From NCBI GenBank assembly GCA_034769895.1, contig JAWRYS010001445.1, positions 1 through 64,000 on the forward strand: a stretch of DNA of 64,000 nt, in the 5' to 3' direction. The notes beneath the pieces were generated by a model. It had not been told where the DNA came from and searched no databases. It was given only the letters and a program-made list of their open reading frames with translations. The position numbers were made by a program, and so were the translations under genes. Shown here in pieces: positions 38,827 to 50,900 of the stretch. Position 1 is the stretch's first letter, and every line of letters begins with the position of its first letter. The DNA comes from Magicicada septendecula (taxonomy: Eukaryota > Arthropoda > Insecta > Hemiptera > Cicadidae).

Positions 38827-41386
38827 ACAGTTTCGGTTCGTCGCGTGGAATGCAGATGGTATTCCGGCGCGTAGGGCCGAACTGGCAGCTTTCCTTGTCG
38901 AGTACGACGCAGACGTCGTACTCCTCTCTGAAACACATCATGCCCCTAACCGGCGATTCTCCCTGCCAGCATGTGCTGTGGCGCTGGATGTTGCCGGCCT
39001 GGAGGTGCGCTTTGTTTCTGCGTACCACCCGCCCGGCCATCAAGCTCCACCGCATGAGGAGTGGGACGCCCTCCTAGACAGCGATCTCCCAACCATCGTA
39101 GCCGGAGACCTTAACGCCAAGCATCCCTCTTGGAACAGCAGAACGTCAAACCCCTACGGCAATTCTCTCCGTAACGCTGTCTAAGATGATCCCAGCGTCC
39201 TCATCATCGGCCCGTGCGAACCGACACACTTTCCCACTGCGGGTTATCCGCCGGATGTTCTTGATATTGTAATTGTCAAGGCCATCCCCTTTCATCTACA
39301 AGTCAGCGCGGTGTCGGACCTATCGTCCGATCACGACCCCCTACTTGTAACTGTCTTGCTGCAGTCGGTCTCACCCCGACTTCCCGATCATCCTGTTAGG
39401 AGAGTCAATTGGCGATACTACCATGATGATCTGGCCAGGCAGTTGCCATCTGTCCCTCCGGACCCACTCGTCTCTTGTGACGACGTGGATCTCCGGGTAC
39501 ATCAGCTCCAGGACCTCGTCCAGTCTGCAATGGACAAAAACACCTATACTGTTCCGGTGAGTAATAAACGCTCCGACCTTCCTGCGGAAGTTCTCCAAGC
39601 CATCCGATTACGGCGCCAGCTCCGCCGCAGATAGCACCATACCCGTGACCCTGCCGCTAGACGGCGCTTTCTAGCCCAGTCGGAACACGTCTCGCAGCTT
39701 CTGCTTGACGTAAACGCGAATCGATGGGACTCCTATTTGGAGTCCTTGGAAGTCGACCACGCCTCCGTATGGAGAGCCGCTGGTAGACTAAAAGGCGAAA
39801 AGAGGACTCGCCATCCCTTGAATACCCAGGACGGCACTGTATAGTCTGCAGAAGGCAAGGCGGAAGTCTTCGCCGACTGTATTGAGGAACAGTTCACCGT
39901 CCATAGAGGCATCTCTGACCCGGCTCATTTGGCCGTCGTCAGGGATTTCCTATCTGGATACTTTTCTGCTCTCCCCAATGATCCTCCTATTTCGGTCGAC
40001 GAGGATGACCTTGCGTCTGTCTTAAGCCGACTGAAGAAGAGAAAGGCCCCTGGCCCCGATCGCATCGGCGCCGCTGCGTTGCAGAATCTCCCGCCTTCGG
40101 CAGTTGACGTTCTTCTTGAGCTGTTCAACTCCTGTCTCCGGCTGAGTTACTTCCCTCACCTGTGGAAAACCGCAAACGTCATCATGATCCAGAAATCTGA
40201 AAAGCCGCCCACGCTACCTGGAAGCTACCGCCCGATATCACTATTGCCAGTAATCTCGAAGGTATTCGAGCGTCTTCTCCTGGCCCGTATTCGGCCCCTG
40301 GTAGATGGTTTCATCCGCGAGGAGCAGTTTGGGTTTAGGCCGAGGTACTCGACTACTCTTCAGATAGTACGGGTTGTCACCTGTCTAGCCGACGCCGCCA
40401 ACAATCATCAGGCAACAGGCGCCGTCCTGTTGGATGTGAGCAAAGCCTTCGATAAAGTCTGGCACGAAGGCCTGCTCTAAAAACTGGCGCATTCGCCAAT
40501 CCCGACATCTATCGTCCACTTGCTCCGATCCTATCTGACGGATCGCACCTTCAGGATCAGCGTAGATGGGGCGTTCTCTCGGGTTCGCCCTGTCGCCACT
40601 GGCGTCCCACAAGGATCTGTCCTGGGCCCCGTTCTGTACGTACTGTACACGAACGATCTACCTGTTCATCCCGGGGTCACGTTATCTCTATTTACCGACA
40701 ACGCGATGTTTCATTTTAGCTCGCTTTCGCCTTGGCGGACGACCGTAATGTTACAACGCCAGTTGGCTATGCTTCCGGACTGGCTAAGGAAATGGCGGGT
40801 AGCGATCAATACGGAGAAATCCGAGGCCATCTGCTTTACGCATAAGTCCATTTCCCGATGCCAATCCCTCTCCTTAGAGGGGAGACCCATCAACTGGACT
40901 GAGACGGTGAAGTACCTAGGTGTTCGGCTTGATCGGCACCTAAACTTCAACGCCCACGTGACCTCAACCCTCAACTTGGCTCGTGGCGTCAGAGCCAAAC
41001 TATCACCCATGTTTTCGCGGAACAGCCGCCTGGCTGTCCGTACAAAACTAACATTGTATCTACTGTTCCTCCGAACAGTACTCACTTATGCGGCACCCGC
41101 TTGGTGGCCCCTCCTGTCGGCCACCAACAGTCATAGGCTGACTACATTTCAGAACTGGACCCTACGCTCCCTCACGGGGTCCCCGTGGTATGTGCGAAAT
41201 TCCGCCATACACCGGGGTCACCGTGTTCCCACCTTAGAGGTCTTCGTCTGGTCCCTGGCAACGAATTTGTTCGCCAAGGCCGGCGATTCCCCTTATCCGA
41301 ACCTCCAAAGGCTTAACAGCATGGAGAATGCACCTCCCCCTCGCCGCGTCAGGCGCCCTAGGGCGCTGTTAGACGACTCCCCCTAA
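38819..41386 (+). pseudogene. LINE ORF2 (endonuclease-reverse transcriptase), four in-frame stops
   Basis: A single frame runs from the ATG at 38819 (or 38801) to 41386 without any frameshift, broken by TAA 39182-39184, TAG 39632-39634, TAG 39842-39844 and TAA 40478-40480. The endonuclease has RFVAWNADGIPARR, VVLLSETH, VAGDLNAKHPSW and SSDHDP, but the middle part is shorter than in the family, as if 40-60 residues were lost in frame. The RT has KRKAPGPDRIG, SYRPISLLPVISKVFERLLL, EEQFGFRPRYST, VLLDVSKAFDKVW and GVPQGSVLGP. The catalytic site reads FTDN at 40691-40702 instead of F/YADD. No RNase H follows, as in Jockey. The product would nick target DNA and copy the element RNA; this copy cannot. 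Confidence 0.92.
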
Positions 41387-42157
41387 GTTCATCACATGAA
41401 CCCCCCAGAAACGAACCCCCCAACCTTCTGGAAATCTGAACCGATCACTATCAATCACTACCTGCGCCTGCCGAAACTGTAGTGAATCATGCTGCGGCAG
41501 ATTGGAATGGATAGATTTATTGCCAGCATCGGCTTTGATCCGGGACACGGGCTCTCGCGAGGTTGTGTAAATGGCCTTCCTTGCGAAAGCCGACTACCCC
41601 GGTGATAAGTTCCGTCGACTCGGCCGCCGCCTTCGGGCGGTCGAGCCTCTTGTACTCGCCAGCGCGCCTCTAAGTTTCCGTGGGCTATGTCCTCGGAGAC
41701 CAAGGAGCCGCGACCAGACGTTGCGATTGGGTGAAGCCATGATCACGACCAAGATCCCCGTCAGCACCTGCTTTGCTGATTTGGCAGGGTAATGGCCTGA
41801 GACACGGGCTCTCGCGAGGTTGTGCAAGTGCCTTCCTTGCGGAAGCTGGCTGTCTCAGAGTCATTACCTACCATTTCGGCCGACGCCCTAGGGCGCTCGA
41901 GCTTCTTGTCCGCCAGTGCGTCACTGCGTTCCCAAAGGCTAGCCTGAGGGGACCATGGTGTCGCGCTTGGCGGGACAATTAGCTGAAGCAAAAGCTTAAG
42001 CTTGCCCCCCGTGGTGGCCAGGTAATGAATCATGGACCCGCGGACTGCACCATAACACCCTTGAGCAGAGCAAACGACCGCGCTGACCTGTTGGCACCTG
42101 GCGTTCATCAGGCCTAGGCCTGGACAACGCACACAAATTAGGGCGCAAGACGCCCGT
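41387..42157 (+). other. LINE 3' UTR with a duplicated, structured block
   Basis: GC-rich non-coding sequence. Two related blocks start with GACACGGGCTCTCGCGAGG at about 41544 and 41801, spaced about 258 bases, each followed by CCTTCCTTGCG and later by a GC-rich palindrome: CCGCC-TTCG-GGCGG at 41627-41640 in the first, CGCCCTAGGGCG at 41884-41895 in the second. Such folded 3' ends can be what the reverse transcriptase recognises in some LINEs. Confidence 0.7.
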
Positions 42158-42175
42158 GCATCATCCATCCATCCA
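42158..42175 (+). repeat. LINE 3' tail (CATC/ATCC)n
   Basis: A tail of CATCATCCATCCATCCA-type units immediately before the right target duplication, in place of a poly(A) tail. Confidence 0.85.
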
Positions 42176-42189
42176 TTCAGCGCTAGCAT
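42176..42189. repeat. LINE target site duplication, right (14 bp)
   Basis: TTCAGCGCTAGCAT, identical to 36407-36420. Confidence 0.95.
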
Positions 42190-44185
42190 AGGACTCACCC
42201 AACTGGGGATTGTCAGACTTAAATGGTAGCGAAACAACGAACCTACCCTCTTGATTGCGATGAGTAGACTTAACGAAATGCTCTTCACAAGCTGACTCGT
42301 TATTAATAGGTGGATTATCAGGGATAGTTTCGGTCTCCCAAAATTTCTCGAGAGACTCCAGAATTTGACTGTCGTTGTTCCCAGCCAGGAACGAAACAGC
42401 AGGACCCTTATAACGGCAGTGTTTGGGCAGATTGCCTGCTAGAATGTAGCCTAACTTTGTTTCCTGCATAATAGGAAAATGAGAACCTCGTACGTATTTG
42501 TTAGCTAAAATTAAATCTAGGTAAAATTGCGCTCCTAAAAGTATGTCGATGTCAGCTGATATGTTGAAATGTGGTTCAGCAAGGAAAACGTTATCTGGAA
42601 TATTAAATTGATTTATGTCAAAAGATTGTGCTGGCAGTTTATGGGTTAATGCAGATAAGACCGCACATTTTGCCTCGAAGCTAAATCCTTGATAGCGGGA
42701 AATAATGCGTATAGACGCTAGATTAGTGGCACAACACGCGGTATTATTTATACCTGTAATCGGTATGTTAGATTTAGTCAAGTTAAGCCGTAATTTCTTG
42801 GCAAATAATTCCGTACAAAAATTTATTTGTGAACCCGCATCCAAAAGAACTCTTGCGAGTTGTCTATTGCCAGCCCAATCGATGACAAACACAATTGCTG
42901 TTGATAAAAGAACATTATTTGTAGATTGTGATTTAAGTGAACAATAGTTACTGCTGCTGGCAGAAACTGGTTTTGACACATTGTTTATGTGCAACAATGT
43001 ATGGTGTCGTTTTGAGCAGATCTTACATGATTGTTTAATCTTACAATTAGATGAGAAATGATCTGGTCTTAAACAATTGGTAAAGCATTTATGATTTAAT
43101 ATAAATTGTCTTCGTTCTGATGTGCTTAGTGCACGAAATTTATCACACATGTAAATTGGATGATTAGATTTACAGCATAAGCATGAATAATTATTTGACG
43201 CTGAGTGATAACTTTTAAATGCAGTGCTGCCAGCAGCGTTTCGTGATTTATGTTTGTCAGATTTATTATTGAATCTTAAACTTAGCTTGTTGAGCTGCTG
43301 TCCGGCATCGATAGGCAGTGTATTTTCTAACAACTGTCTACGTGCGTTTAAAAACTGAGTAAAACCTTGAAAGTTAGGAAGATTATCGGGGTCTATAGAC
43401 TCCTTCCATAATTTAAACGTGGTATGGTCCAGTTGTGCTGACAATAATTGTACAGTGATAAGCTCGAATGAATCCACTGACAGTTGCATGGCCGCCAGTG
43501 AATTAACGAAAGACGTTATCGTATTTATGAATTCTGCCAAACTTTGGACAGAGTCCTTAATTGTTGACTTTACTTCAAGTAAATTTTGAATATAATACTT
43601 AGCTAGTATGAATTTGTTGTCATATCTAGCGGACAGCAAACTCAACGCTATCGAATAGTTTTCGTTACAAATAGGTAATGTCTTAATTAAATCTAGCGGC
43701 TCATTTTTCAGAGACGAATACAAATAGTGTAATTTCTGCACTGACGTTAGATCAGATCTGGCGTGCACCAAGTCCAGAAATATTGAGTAGAAATGCTGCC
43801 ATTCTAAAATATTGCCTGTGAAGCAGGGCAAACGTATCGGTTTTAGTTGCATATTGCTTGTTAATACGGGAGATACAGTCTGAAAGTTAAAGGTTTCTAT
43901 CAATTGTAAGATATTGGCTTCTGTTGAATATAACAGCTCTTCGACCTCAACTCGGTCTTCTTGAGCAGCGTTTATGTCTTTAGAAATGAGTTCAATTTCG
44001 GACTGTACCTCATCGTATTTTGTTGCCAAGCCTTTTAGTCTTTCAAGTCTAACTGTTAAAAAATGTTTGGTGTTAGTGTTTTTGTCAAAGTTAATGATAG
44101 CCGAATTAATACGCACTATGGCAGACTTTAAGCCACCTCTCTTTCTGACCAACACTTTGAGGCCTTCTTCAGCCATTGTACGCAC
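42190..44185 (-). CDS. BEL/Pao gag-protease and start of RT
   Basis: An open frame of about 665 codons on the minus strand, starting MRTMAEEGLK and running into the LINE insertion. N-terminal part: coiled-coil-like, residues 1-100. A gag region of the BEL/Pao type (LPCFTGNILEWQHF, about 118-131) follows. Cys/His knuckles at about 335-398 include CLCCKSNHPIYMC, CFTNCLRPDHFSSNC and CKICSKRHHTLLH. The aspartic protease has LLDAGSQINFC (active-site Asp 449) and IDILLGAQFY. From about 640 the frame reads LPFKSDNPQLGESYASAE, the lead-in to BEL/Pao RT, which resumes on the other side of the LINE. Unlike pol, this part has no stop. The RNA-binding and particle-forming role is from the family; expression here is unproven. 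Confidence 0.92.
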
Positions 44186-44462
44186 CTGTTAATGATGTTA
44201 ATGATGTGGTACCTAGTATGCGATGTCCTGAAACGTCGAGGCCGTGGAGAAGATGACAAACACACAGACCGGAGAGATGACTGCTTAAACTGGATTATTG
44301 ACGCTAGCACATGGATGGTCTTGCAGTGATGTCGTCACAAGCCTCAATGGGGACGAAAGAAATGCTGGTTAAGTCCCGACACGGTCGGATCAGCGAATAT
44401 GCTGAGTCGTCCGTGATGGCCAGAAATTGGGGCAGAAAAATAATGAAAAGGTGAATGACGAA

Positions 44463-44481
44463 TCCAGGCACGGAGCGACCA
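44463..44481 (-). promoter_or_regulatory. Candidate BEL/Pao primer binding site
   Basis: On the minus strand, seven T bases after the 5' LTR end, comes TGGTCGCTCCGTGCC. It begins with the TGG expected to pair with a tRNA CCA end. I could not match it to a specific tRNA from memory. The distance of six to seven bases from the LTR is acceptable. Confidence 0.5.
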
Positions 44482-44487
44482 AAAAAA

Positions 44488-44968
44488 TGTTGAGATCCGG
44501 TCCAAGTGGACCTAAAAAATGTGTTGATGTCGGCACGTGTGTACTAAGAATTTTCTATCAGGAAGAATGATGTTTGGGGTGCTATTGCCAGGATGCAGAA
44601 TGATAACGATAGTGGACTGTATTAATACATTTATTAGGTTTCTTTTTTACACTTAATTCATAGTGTTGAGATTGGCTAAGTCTGAAAGTTTTAAATTTGA
44701 AGAAACCGATTCGTAAATGAAGCTACATTTTAGATGAGGCGCAAATGTGTGCCACTCAGCTTACATTGAAAAAACGTTGAGGCCTAAGGCCTAAATAATT
44801 GTCGCGACAACAAGAAAATGAAAAAGACAGAACAGGCAGCAAACGTACTGACGTCCGCTGCCAGCCAAGGCTCGTAGAACTGTATCGTTGTAAAAACGTG
44901 ATAAGCACAATTTGAAAGCGTACAGATTAGCCAACCTATGAATGCGAAAATTACCACATTACTGTCCA
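44488..44968 (-). repeat. BEL/Pao 5' LTR
   Basis: 481 bp, the promoter-side LTR for the minus-strand element. Identical to the left LTR apart from one base noticed near 44922. Confidence 0.95.
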
Positions 44969-44973
44969 GATAT
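44969..44973. repeat. Target site duplication GATAT, right
   Basis: Matches 31435-31439. Confidence 0.9.
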
Positions 44974-47900
44974 TGATACGGTTTCGCGTGAAATCTGAAT
45001 TTCAGATTGCTTTACGCGAGAAAGTAGTTTGTGGTGCTGCGACCTCTAACACATGTTTCGCAATATTGCTTACACGCACGACGCACAGGGTTACTTATTG
45101 CTAGAGACATTACACGTGTTGTTTAAAGAAAGTGTATTTTTGGGGTGTTAGATTTTTTTCTATATGAAATGATATCACTACGTATACTCCTTATAAGAAC
45201 TTAGACAAGTTACCTTCTCTAGATTGACGTTTGTGTGTCACTCCATCTTCTTTTTACAGTGATACTTGAGCCGGTAATAGATTGAATATACGTCCTCTGG
45301 ACACTAAATTTATACAAGGCCAAAACTTCCAATTCATATTATAACCTACTGATTGTGTATGTTGTTTGTGTTGTTATATGTCGGGTGTTACACTCAGCGC
45401 ACATTTGATACTTACTAATGACTGGTTCCTCTGCGATGATGTCGACAGTTTGAATTTGAAAATAACGTATGTTTAATGAACCTTAAAAATCGTCTGAAGG
45501 ACTAACACTCGTATTAAATAAAGTTGCAGAGTTACAAAAAATTATTATTGACAAGTTTTTTCAATCAAGTATCGGCTAATAAATATTTTATTTACTCAGT
45601 TGAAAAGCATGAGTTTAGTGTATGAAAAATCTTTGTACTCAGGACGTGACTCCTTTGAACTACCAAGACAAATCAATAGGATGCTTTACAAAAATTGTAT
45701 GATTTGAAGGTGTGTGACATGTGTAGTACAACTGTGTGACAAATGATACCAGGTAAAAATGACTTTAACTTTTGAACAACTCACGTTCCGGTGGGTAATT
45801 ATTTCTTGCACTGGACACTTCTCTTGGGGACGTTTTCAATCTTGCCTCTTCGTGTAGACGTTCCTCGTGCACTGATAATTATTTGTAAGTCAAAATACGG
45901 TTTTATAAAACTCCGCACGATTGAAATAAGTTTCGCACTGAATCTATGCTTTGAATTCTGCCGGCGGTGATCAGCTGTCTGCGTGGTTTCTCGATTCGGC
46001 CGTCGCAGCGCCAGTTCCGGACTCAACGTTGAAAGGCTTGTGTCAGTAATTGTTTTGGGAATTTTGTCAAAGTTTAGTTTGTCTTAGCGAATACCAGCAG
46101 AATTGATTCTCTATTAAAATTAGGTCCTTTTCAGGGTCGCTAGTATTCTGGCTGCGTGCGTTCTATTAAATATGGCGTGTTGCTGCTCTATTCAACAACA
46201 CGTTGGCGTATACTCCTTGTTAGTTAGTTCAGTGTTTTGTCATGTACGGGAAAAGCCTTTCTGTGTTCTCGTGTCGACTTCTCGTTCTTCGATTTCGCCT
46301 CGGATGTGATGATCAGTTTCGTCGGTGATGTGTCTCTTCTGGATTCAAAGCATAAAGTGTTTTTGGTCAAAATTCGTCTTCCTTTTATACTCTGTAAGGG
46401 GCATTGTTTTAATTTTTTGACATGAACTTCCGGTATTTTTGAGTAAAAGTTTCTTCTAGAACGTTCGAGAATAATCAAATGGAACATCATGGAACAAATT
46501 TGACTTCCGTAGAAGCTTTAGAACAAAAACTTCTTATTCTGCACACTAAAGGATATTACTGAAATTATTCTGGTATTTGTCAAACAATTTTACATAACTA
46601 CTTAAAATCTGCATGCCATTACTATTTTTGGATTCTCTGCTTTCAACTGAACCTAATGATACTAATTACGATTGGTTTTGAACAAATTAACTCTAATAAA
46701 ATAACATAAAATACAACTCTTACCTTGGAATGTTTTCACAAAATTCCAACTTTCTACTTATAAAAATGTTGTGAAGTTGTTTCGTTCTTGCTACAACATT
46801 AATGCATAACATAATTATCTTTTTATAACAAAATAAACAAATATTAACACATATAACATATAAATAAGTTCAGTTTTGTATAGGCCTTACATATGGCCTA
46901 TGTTTATGTCACTGGTTCTTTACAATAATTTGTCTTTTTTCGGTATCATATATGGGATTTTTTGTGTATTCACTGAGAGTTTGTTATATTGTTTATCCTT
47001 GGTAATACCTGGTTTATCCTGATACATATTATTTTTACTGTAAGATTACTTAGCATCACATTGGTTTGCATAAGTGATTCATTTTCTTGGTGTGACAAAT
47101 TTCACTCTCATATTTCAAATCCTTTAAGAATTAAGCTTGTTTTCAACTGAATAAGTTTGTTTCTATAGTACACTATAGGATTGTACCTTTTTCCTTTATT
47201 TTTGCTAATATTCTGCAAATATTCTGTCAAATATGACTGTTTTTTGTGATTGTTTTTGGCCTCAGCCTGGTATGGTATAGGTAAATAGTTTCCTAACTCG
47301 ACTGTTAAAGTGTTTTAGTTGGTCAAATATATAAGTATAGTCACATTATATTGTATTTCAACTTTATAATACAATTTGGTTGCATTTTGTCAACATTAAA
47401 TTCATAAATATTACAATACATTAGGTTCATCACATGTTTTCAGTTAATACGGTTTTTGGCTATTTTAATTGATTTCTAATCACTTTACAGCTTTCTCTAT
47501 TTAAGATAATTTGTTTGTCTTTGTCTAATTGACATTCTCATATTGTTTTTATATTAATTCTATAATAATTAATTTTCACATAAAATCTGAGTGATTGGAC
47601 TCAGCTCCTAAACATAGATTTTTTGTCATAACATTTATATATTTTTTTTTTATTTTAACTTACATCCTTTTTAATAATGTATTCAAATCATTTAATACAT
47701 TTATTTTATTTATATTACAAAGTATAATAATGGATCTCGTCCATTAATTCACAATAAATAGTTTTTTATACCCTATTCAGAGTTACATTTCTTAATAAGT
47801 AATGACCTCATTTTGGTTATTTCTGATATTATCTGTCTCTCTTATAGTATATTATTAGTTTTACACTGTTCTTCACTTAAATAATATATATGGGGTTTGA

Positions 47901-50900
47901 GTCTTAGTCATAGTCTTGTCGTTTTTTCATGTTAATGATATTAATTATCAGACAATATTACAAAATTTTTCGGATTACTTTGGTTCGATACTGTTCACCT
48001 CACTTTCCTCTTATGATAATTTACTATGCAAATAATTTCCTTTATGGAACGTTCTGTGACGTTACAATATAAATATGTAAAGTATGTGATAGCGGCTGGC
48101 CAGTCATGCACCAAACTAGTGTTGCCGCTGCCTACATTAAAGGAGGACAATTTAATTATTTTTTTGATTATGTATTTTACTAATAAATAAATCGTATAAT
48201 CCCTGTTTGAGCTTTCAGCCGTTAGGTTTATTCTTTTAAACCATAAAATTAACAAAAAGGTTTTTCATTAATAAAACATTATTTTATTTATTTAATTAGA
48301 TTTTGTAATGTGGAATTATGAACAAAATTGTGTTTTTAAACTGTTATCGATTATGAGGCATTGTACAACTTTGTTAATACAAGTTGTACTTGTGTTCCAT
48401 GTAGTCGAATTAAATACTTCAAAAATATGCATTATCGTGTATAAATATATTTATTTATTAGTAAAAAGGTATTAAAATATTTAAGTACAATTTGTAGAAT
48501 ATAAAATTTAGTACTATTAAATAAGCCTATATGTAGTTCGTAATTTGTCACTACATTTTTTTTTTAGTTGTATTAATATTCACTATTAGGCTTTAATAAA
48601 ATTAATTTTTATAGGTTGCAAGGCTTAAATTCATTTACATTTGATATAAGCAAAGTGTATGTTGGTGTGTATATGTATACCTAAGTGTGTACGTTGGACT
48701 TAAAATTATAGCCTGATATGTCGACACAGATTTTAGTTTGATGATACAAAAAGAATTGTATAATAAAATTCTTGACTACAACTGACTACAGTTTTTATAA
48801 TTAAGAAATCATTGAGTGCATATTTTGATACATAGTTTTTAAATAGACATGGCAGTGTCTTCCTCATCATCGACGCGTTTCACTCAGAGAGTTTTATGTC
48901 CGACCTGAAACTTCTTTTATTAGTTGGCCATAAACGGCCATGGCGGTTATGTGCTCCGTCGAAATTGGTAAGATCTCATTATTTTTTATACAAACTTGAC
49001 ATATTTAAAGTTAAGATTACTTCCTATCATGTAGATGTAAAAATGTACATAGCGTTTACAATAAATTATGTGAACCAAGGCTTAATTGTTTTTAAATTAC
49101 AACATGAATTAATCTTTCTATTACTCGTAGGGAGTTCATGTTTGCAATGAATATGAAGGCAGTAGTATCTAACAAAATGTGTACTGAAAAAAATATAATT
49201 AAAATTTATTGAGCCTTAATTACCGTTTATTAGTAGGTATCAGTGTGAGATCTTAGAAAACGGTTCATTTAGATGATAGATAAAAGCATACTGAATACAA
49301 TGGTTTGTATCTGATCAAATTAATTTAAAAATAATAATAATAATAAACTGCTACAGATTGTGCTAATGCTGGGTGATGCAAATTGGTCTAATAAGTTTTT
49401 AAATTTTATATAAATTATACGCTTTAATATGTGTATTATTGTCACGAGAATAAGTTCTTCTGTAAAATTATAAAAAATTACTATACAATTATAACTATAA
49501 CACTATTTGACGCTGGGTTCCATTATCTAGTACTTTTCATTAGCAGCTGTTACTGCTCTTTCACGATGTCTTCAATACAGGAAATTAAAGAGGAAGTAGG
49601 AGAGAAGGATATTAAGTGGTGGAAAGATATAAGAGTCTCAACTGAAGACAGAAAGGGTTAGAGTGAGAAATATTAAGGTAAGGGTTTATGACTTATAGTA
49701 TAATTTAAAAGTTTAATATAAAGAATAATAGTACAATATCCTCACACAGGCTTATGTGGCCGGTGTTAATTCTGAATTTGAAGTCTTCTTCCGATGTCAA
49801 CTGCATAGAATATGTCTTGTCAGATGTTTCGTCCATATTACAATGAAAATCTTCAGGTCTATGTAATCAAAGTTACCTCACGTAGACCTTTAGATACGCA
49901 TTGTAACATAGGTGAAACGCTGGCAAGACATTTGACGCGGTCCATAGCGGGAGAAGATTTAAAATACAAAATACATAGTACACAGTACAAATTTCAGATT
50001 TACTGTATTTTCCGTATAATGTATTATTAGTGTTTTAGTAGTAATATGAGATATGTTTATTTTTGTTTTGATGTATGTTGATCTTGATATTTTTACTTAA
50101 ATATAAATAAATTATATTTGTCTTAAAATGCAATTTTAATAGCTGCATTATACAAAAATTTGTTTACACCAAAATGCAGGTTATATCATATCGGATTAGT
50201 TATAAAATACAAACTGAAGTTCATATCACTGAATGACGGATGCAATGAAACCATGTAATGAAGAGGCTCACAGTGATATTGCTTCCATAAGCCGCTTACG
50301 GCGTTCATGTGCCAATAATTGCCGAACTTGTGCATACACTGCCAGTCTACTATACATAAACACGATTAAGTCCATTCATACATACAGTTTATACAGAAAA
50401 CATTACACCTAGTGTAAATCTGTCTATATATATTTCTATACAACCGCACGCGCGCGCGCTTATTTATATAAAGCAAATTAATTTGGACTAGGAGTGAGAT
50501 TTTCATATTTTAGTTTGGTCAAGGTATATAAGTATAGAAGATTGGTAGAGTCGGCCAAACGACGCTTAACAAATATCAGTCTTTTGATAAATTTTAATGA
50601 CAAACAATTTTGTGAGATTCTGTTATCCACTATACCTACACAATTTCAAATACGACTCGTATATGTGTCGGCATTTAGACAGAGTTTATGCGTAGGCCTA
50701 CACATAAAATTACTGTGTGTGTTGTGCCTGCCCTTGCATCACCTAACCGAGGGAGGAAACAATCGTGTCTTTGTGTACGGTGTATTTATCTTGTGGTAGT
50801 GAGCTCCAGGTCAGACAGGCATTAAATGCAAATAATTAAATGTTTTTTAAATAAAAATTTTGCACACTGACGATGCATACAGCAAAGTGAATGATTTCAT

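Larger units (their letters stand above)
36421..42175 (+). mobile_element. Jockey-like LINE inserted in BEL/Pao pol, full length but dead
   Basis: 5755 bp between perfect 14-bp duplications. It has a 185-bp 5' leader, ORF1 with zinc knuckles, ORF2 with endonuclease and reverse transcriptase but no RNase H, a 0.8 kb GC-rich 3' UTR with an internal duplication, and a short CATC/ATCC-repeat tail instead of poly(A). Domain order and motifs fit the Jockey group. ORF1 has one frameshift; ORF2 has four in-frame stops, a compacted endonuclease and a damaged catalytic motif. It is markedly more GC-rich than the BEL/Pao host element. The plus-strand orientation is antisense to the BEL/Pao transcript. 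Confidence 0.93.
31440..44968 (-). mobile_element. BEL/Pao LTR retrotransposon carrying an inserted LINE
   Basis: Two 481-bp LTRs with one noticed mismatch and a GATAT duplication bound a minus-strand element. Its own length is about 7.76 kb once the LINE at 36421-42175 and one copy of its target duplication are removed. Order on the minus strand: 5' LTR, leader with a TGG-type primer-site candidate, gag with zinc knuckles, aspartic protease, RT, RNase H region, integrase, a long AT-rich untranslated region, 3' LTR. Pol carries at least four in-frame stops and one frameshift and is split by the LINE, so the copy cannot move on its own. Virus-like particles of such elements assemble in the cytoplasm and the DNA is integrated in the nucleus. 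Confidence 0.95.

Noticed and set aside
46224..46490. Frames in the GC-richer island at 45.8-46.5 kb
   Set aside because: Both strands open, no motif, no splice pattern; could be a leader or an old element but nothing supports it.
48849..48970. Possible exon with ATG and GTAAGA donor
   Set aside because: Encoded peptide is short and unrecognised; donor-like sites are common by chance in AT-rich DNA.
49566..50030. Two small plus-strand frames
   Set aside because: No motif, not in phase with a plausible splice pair.
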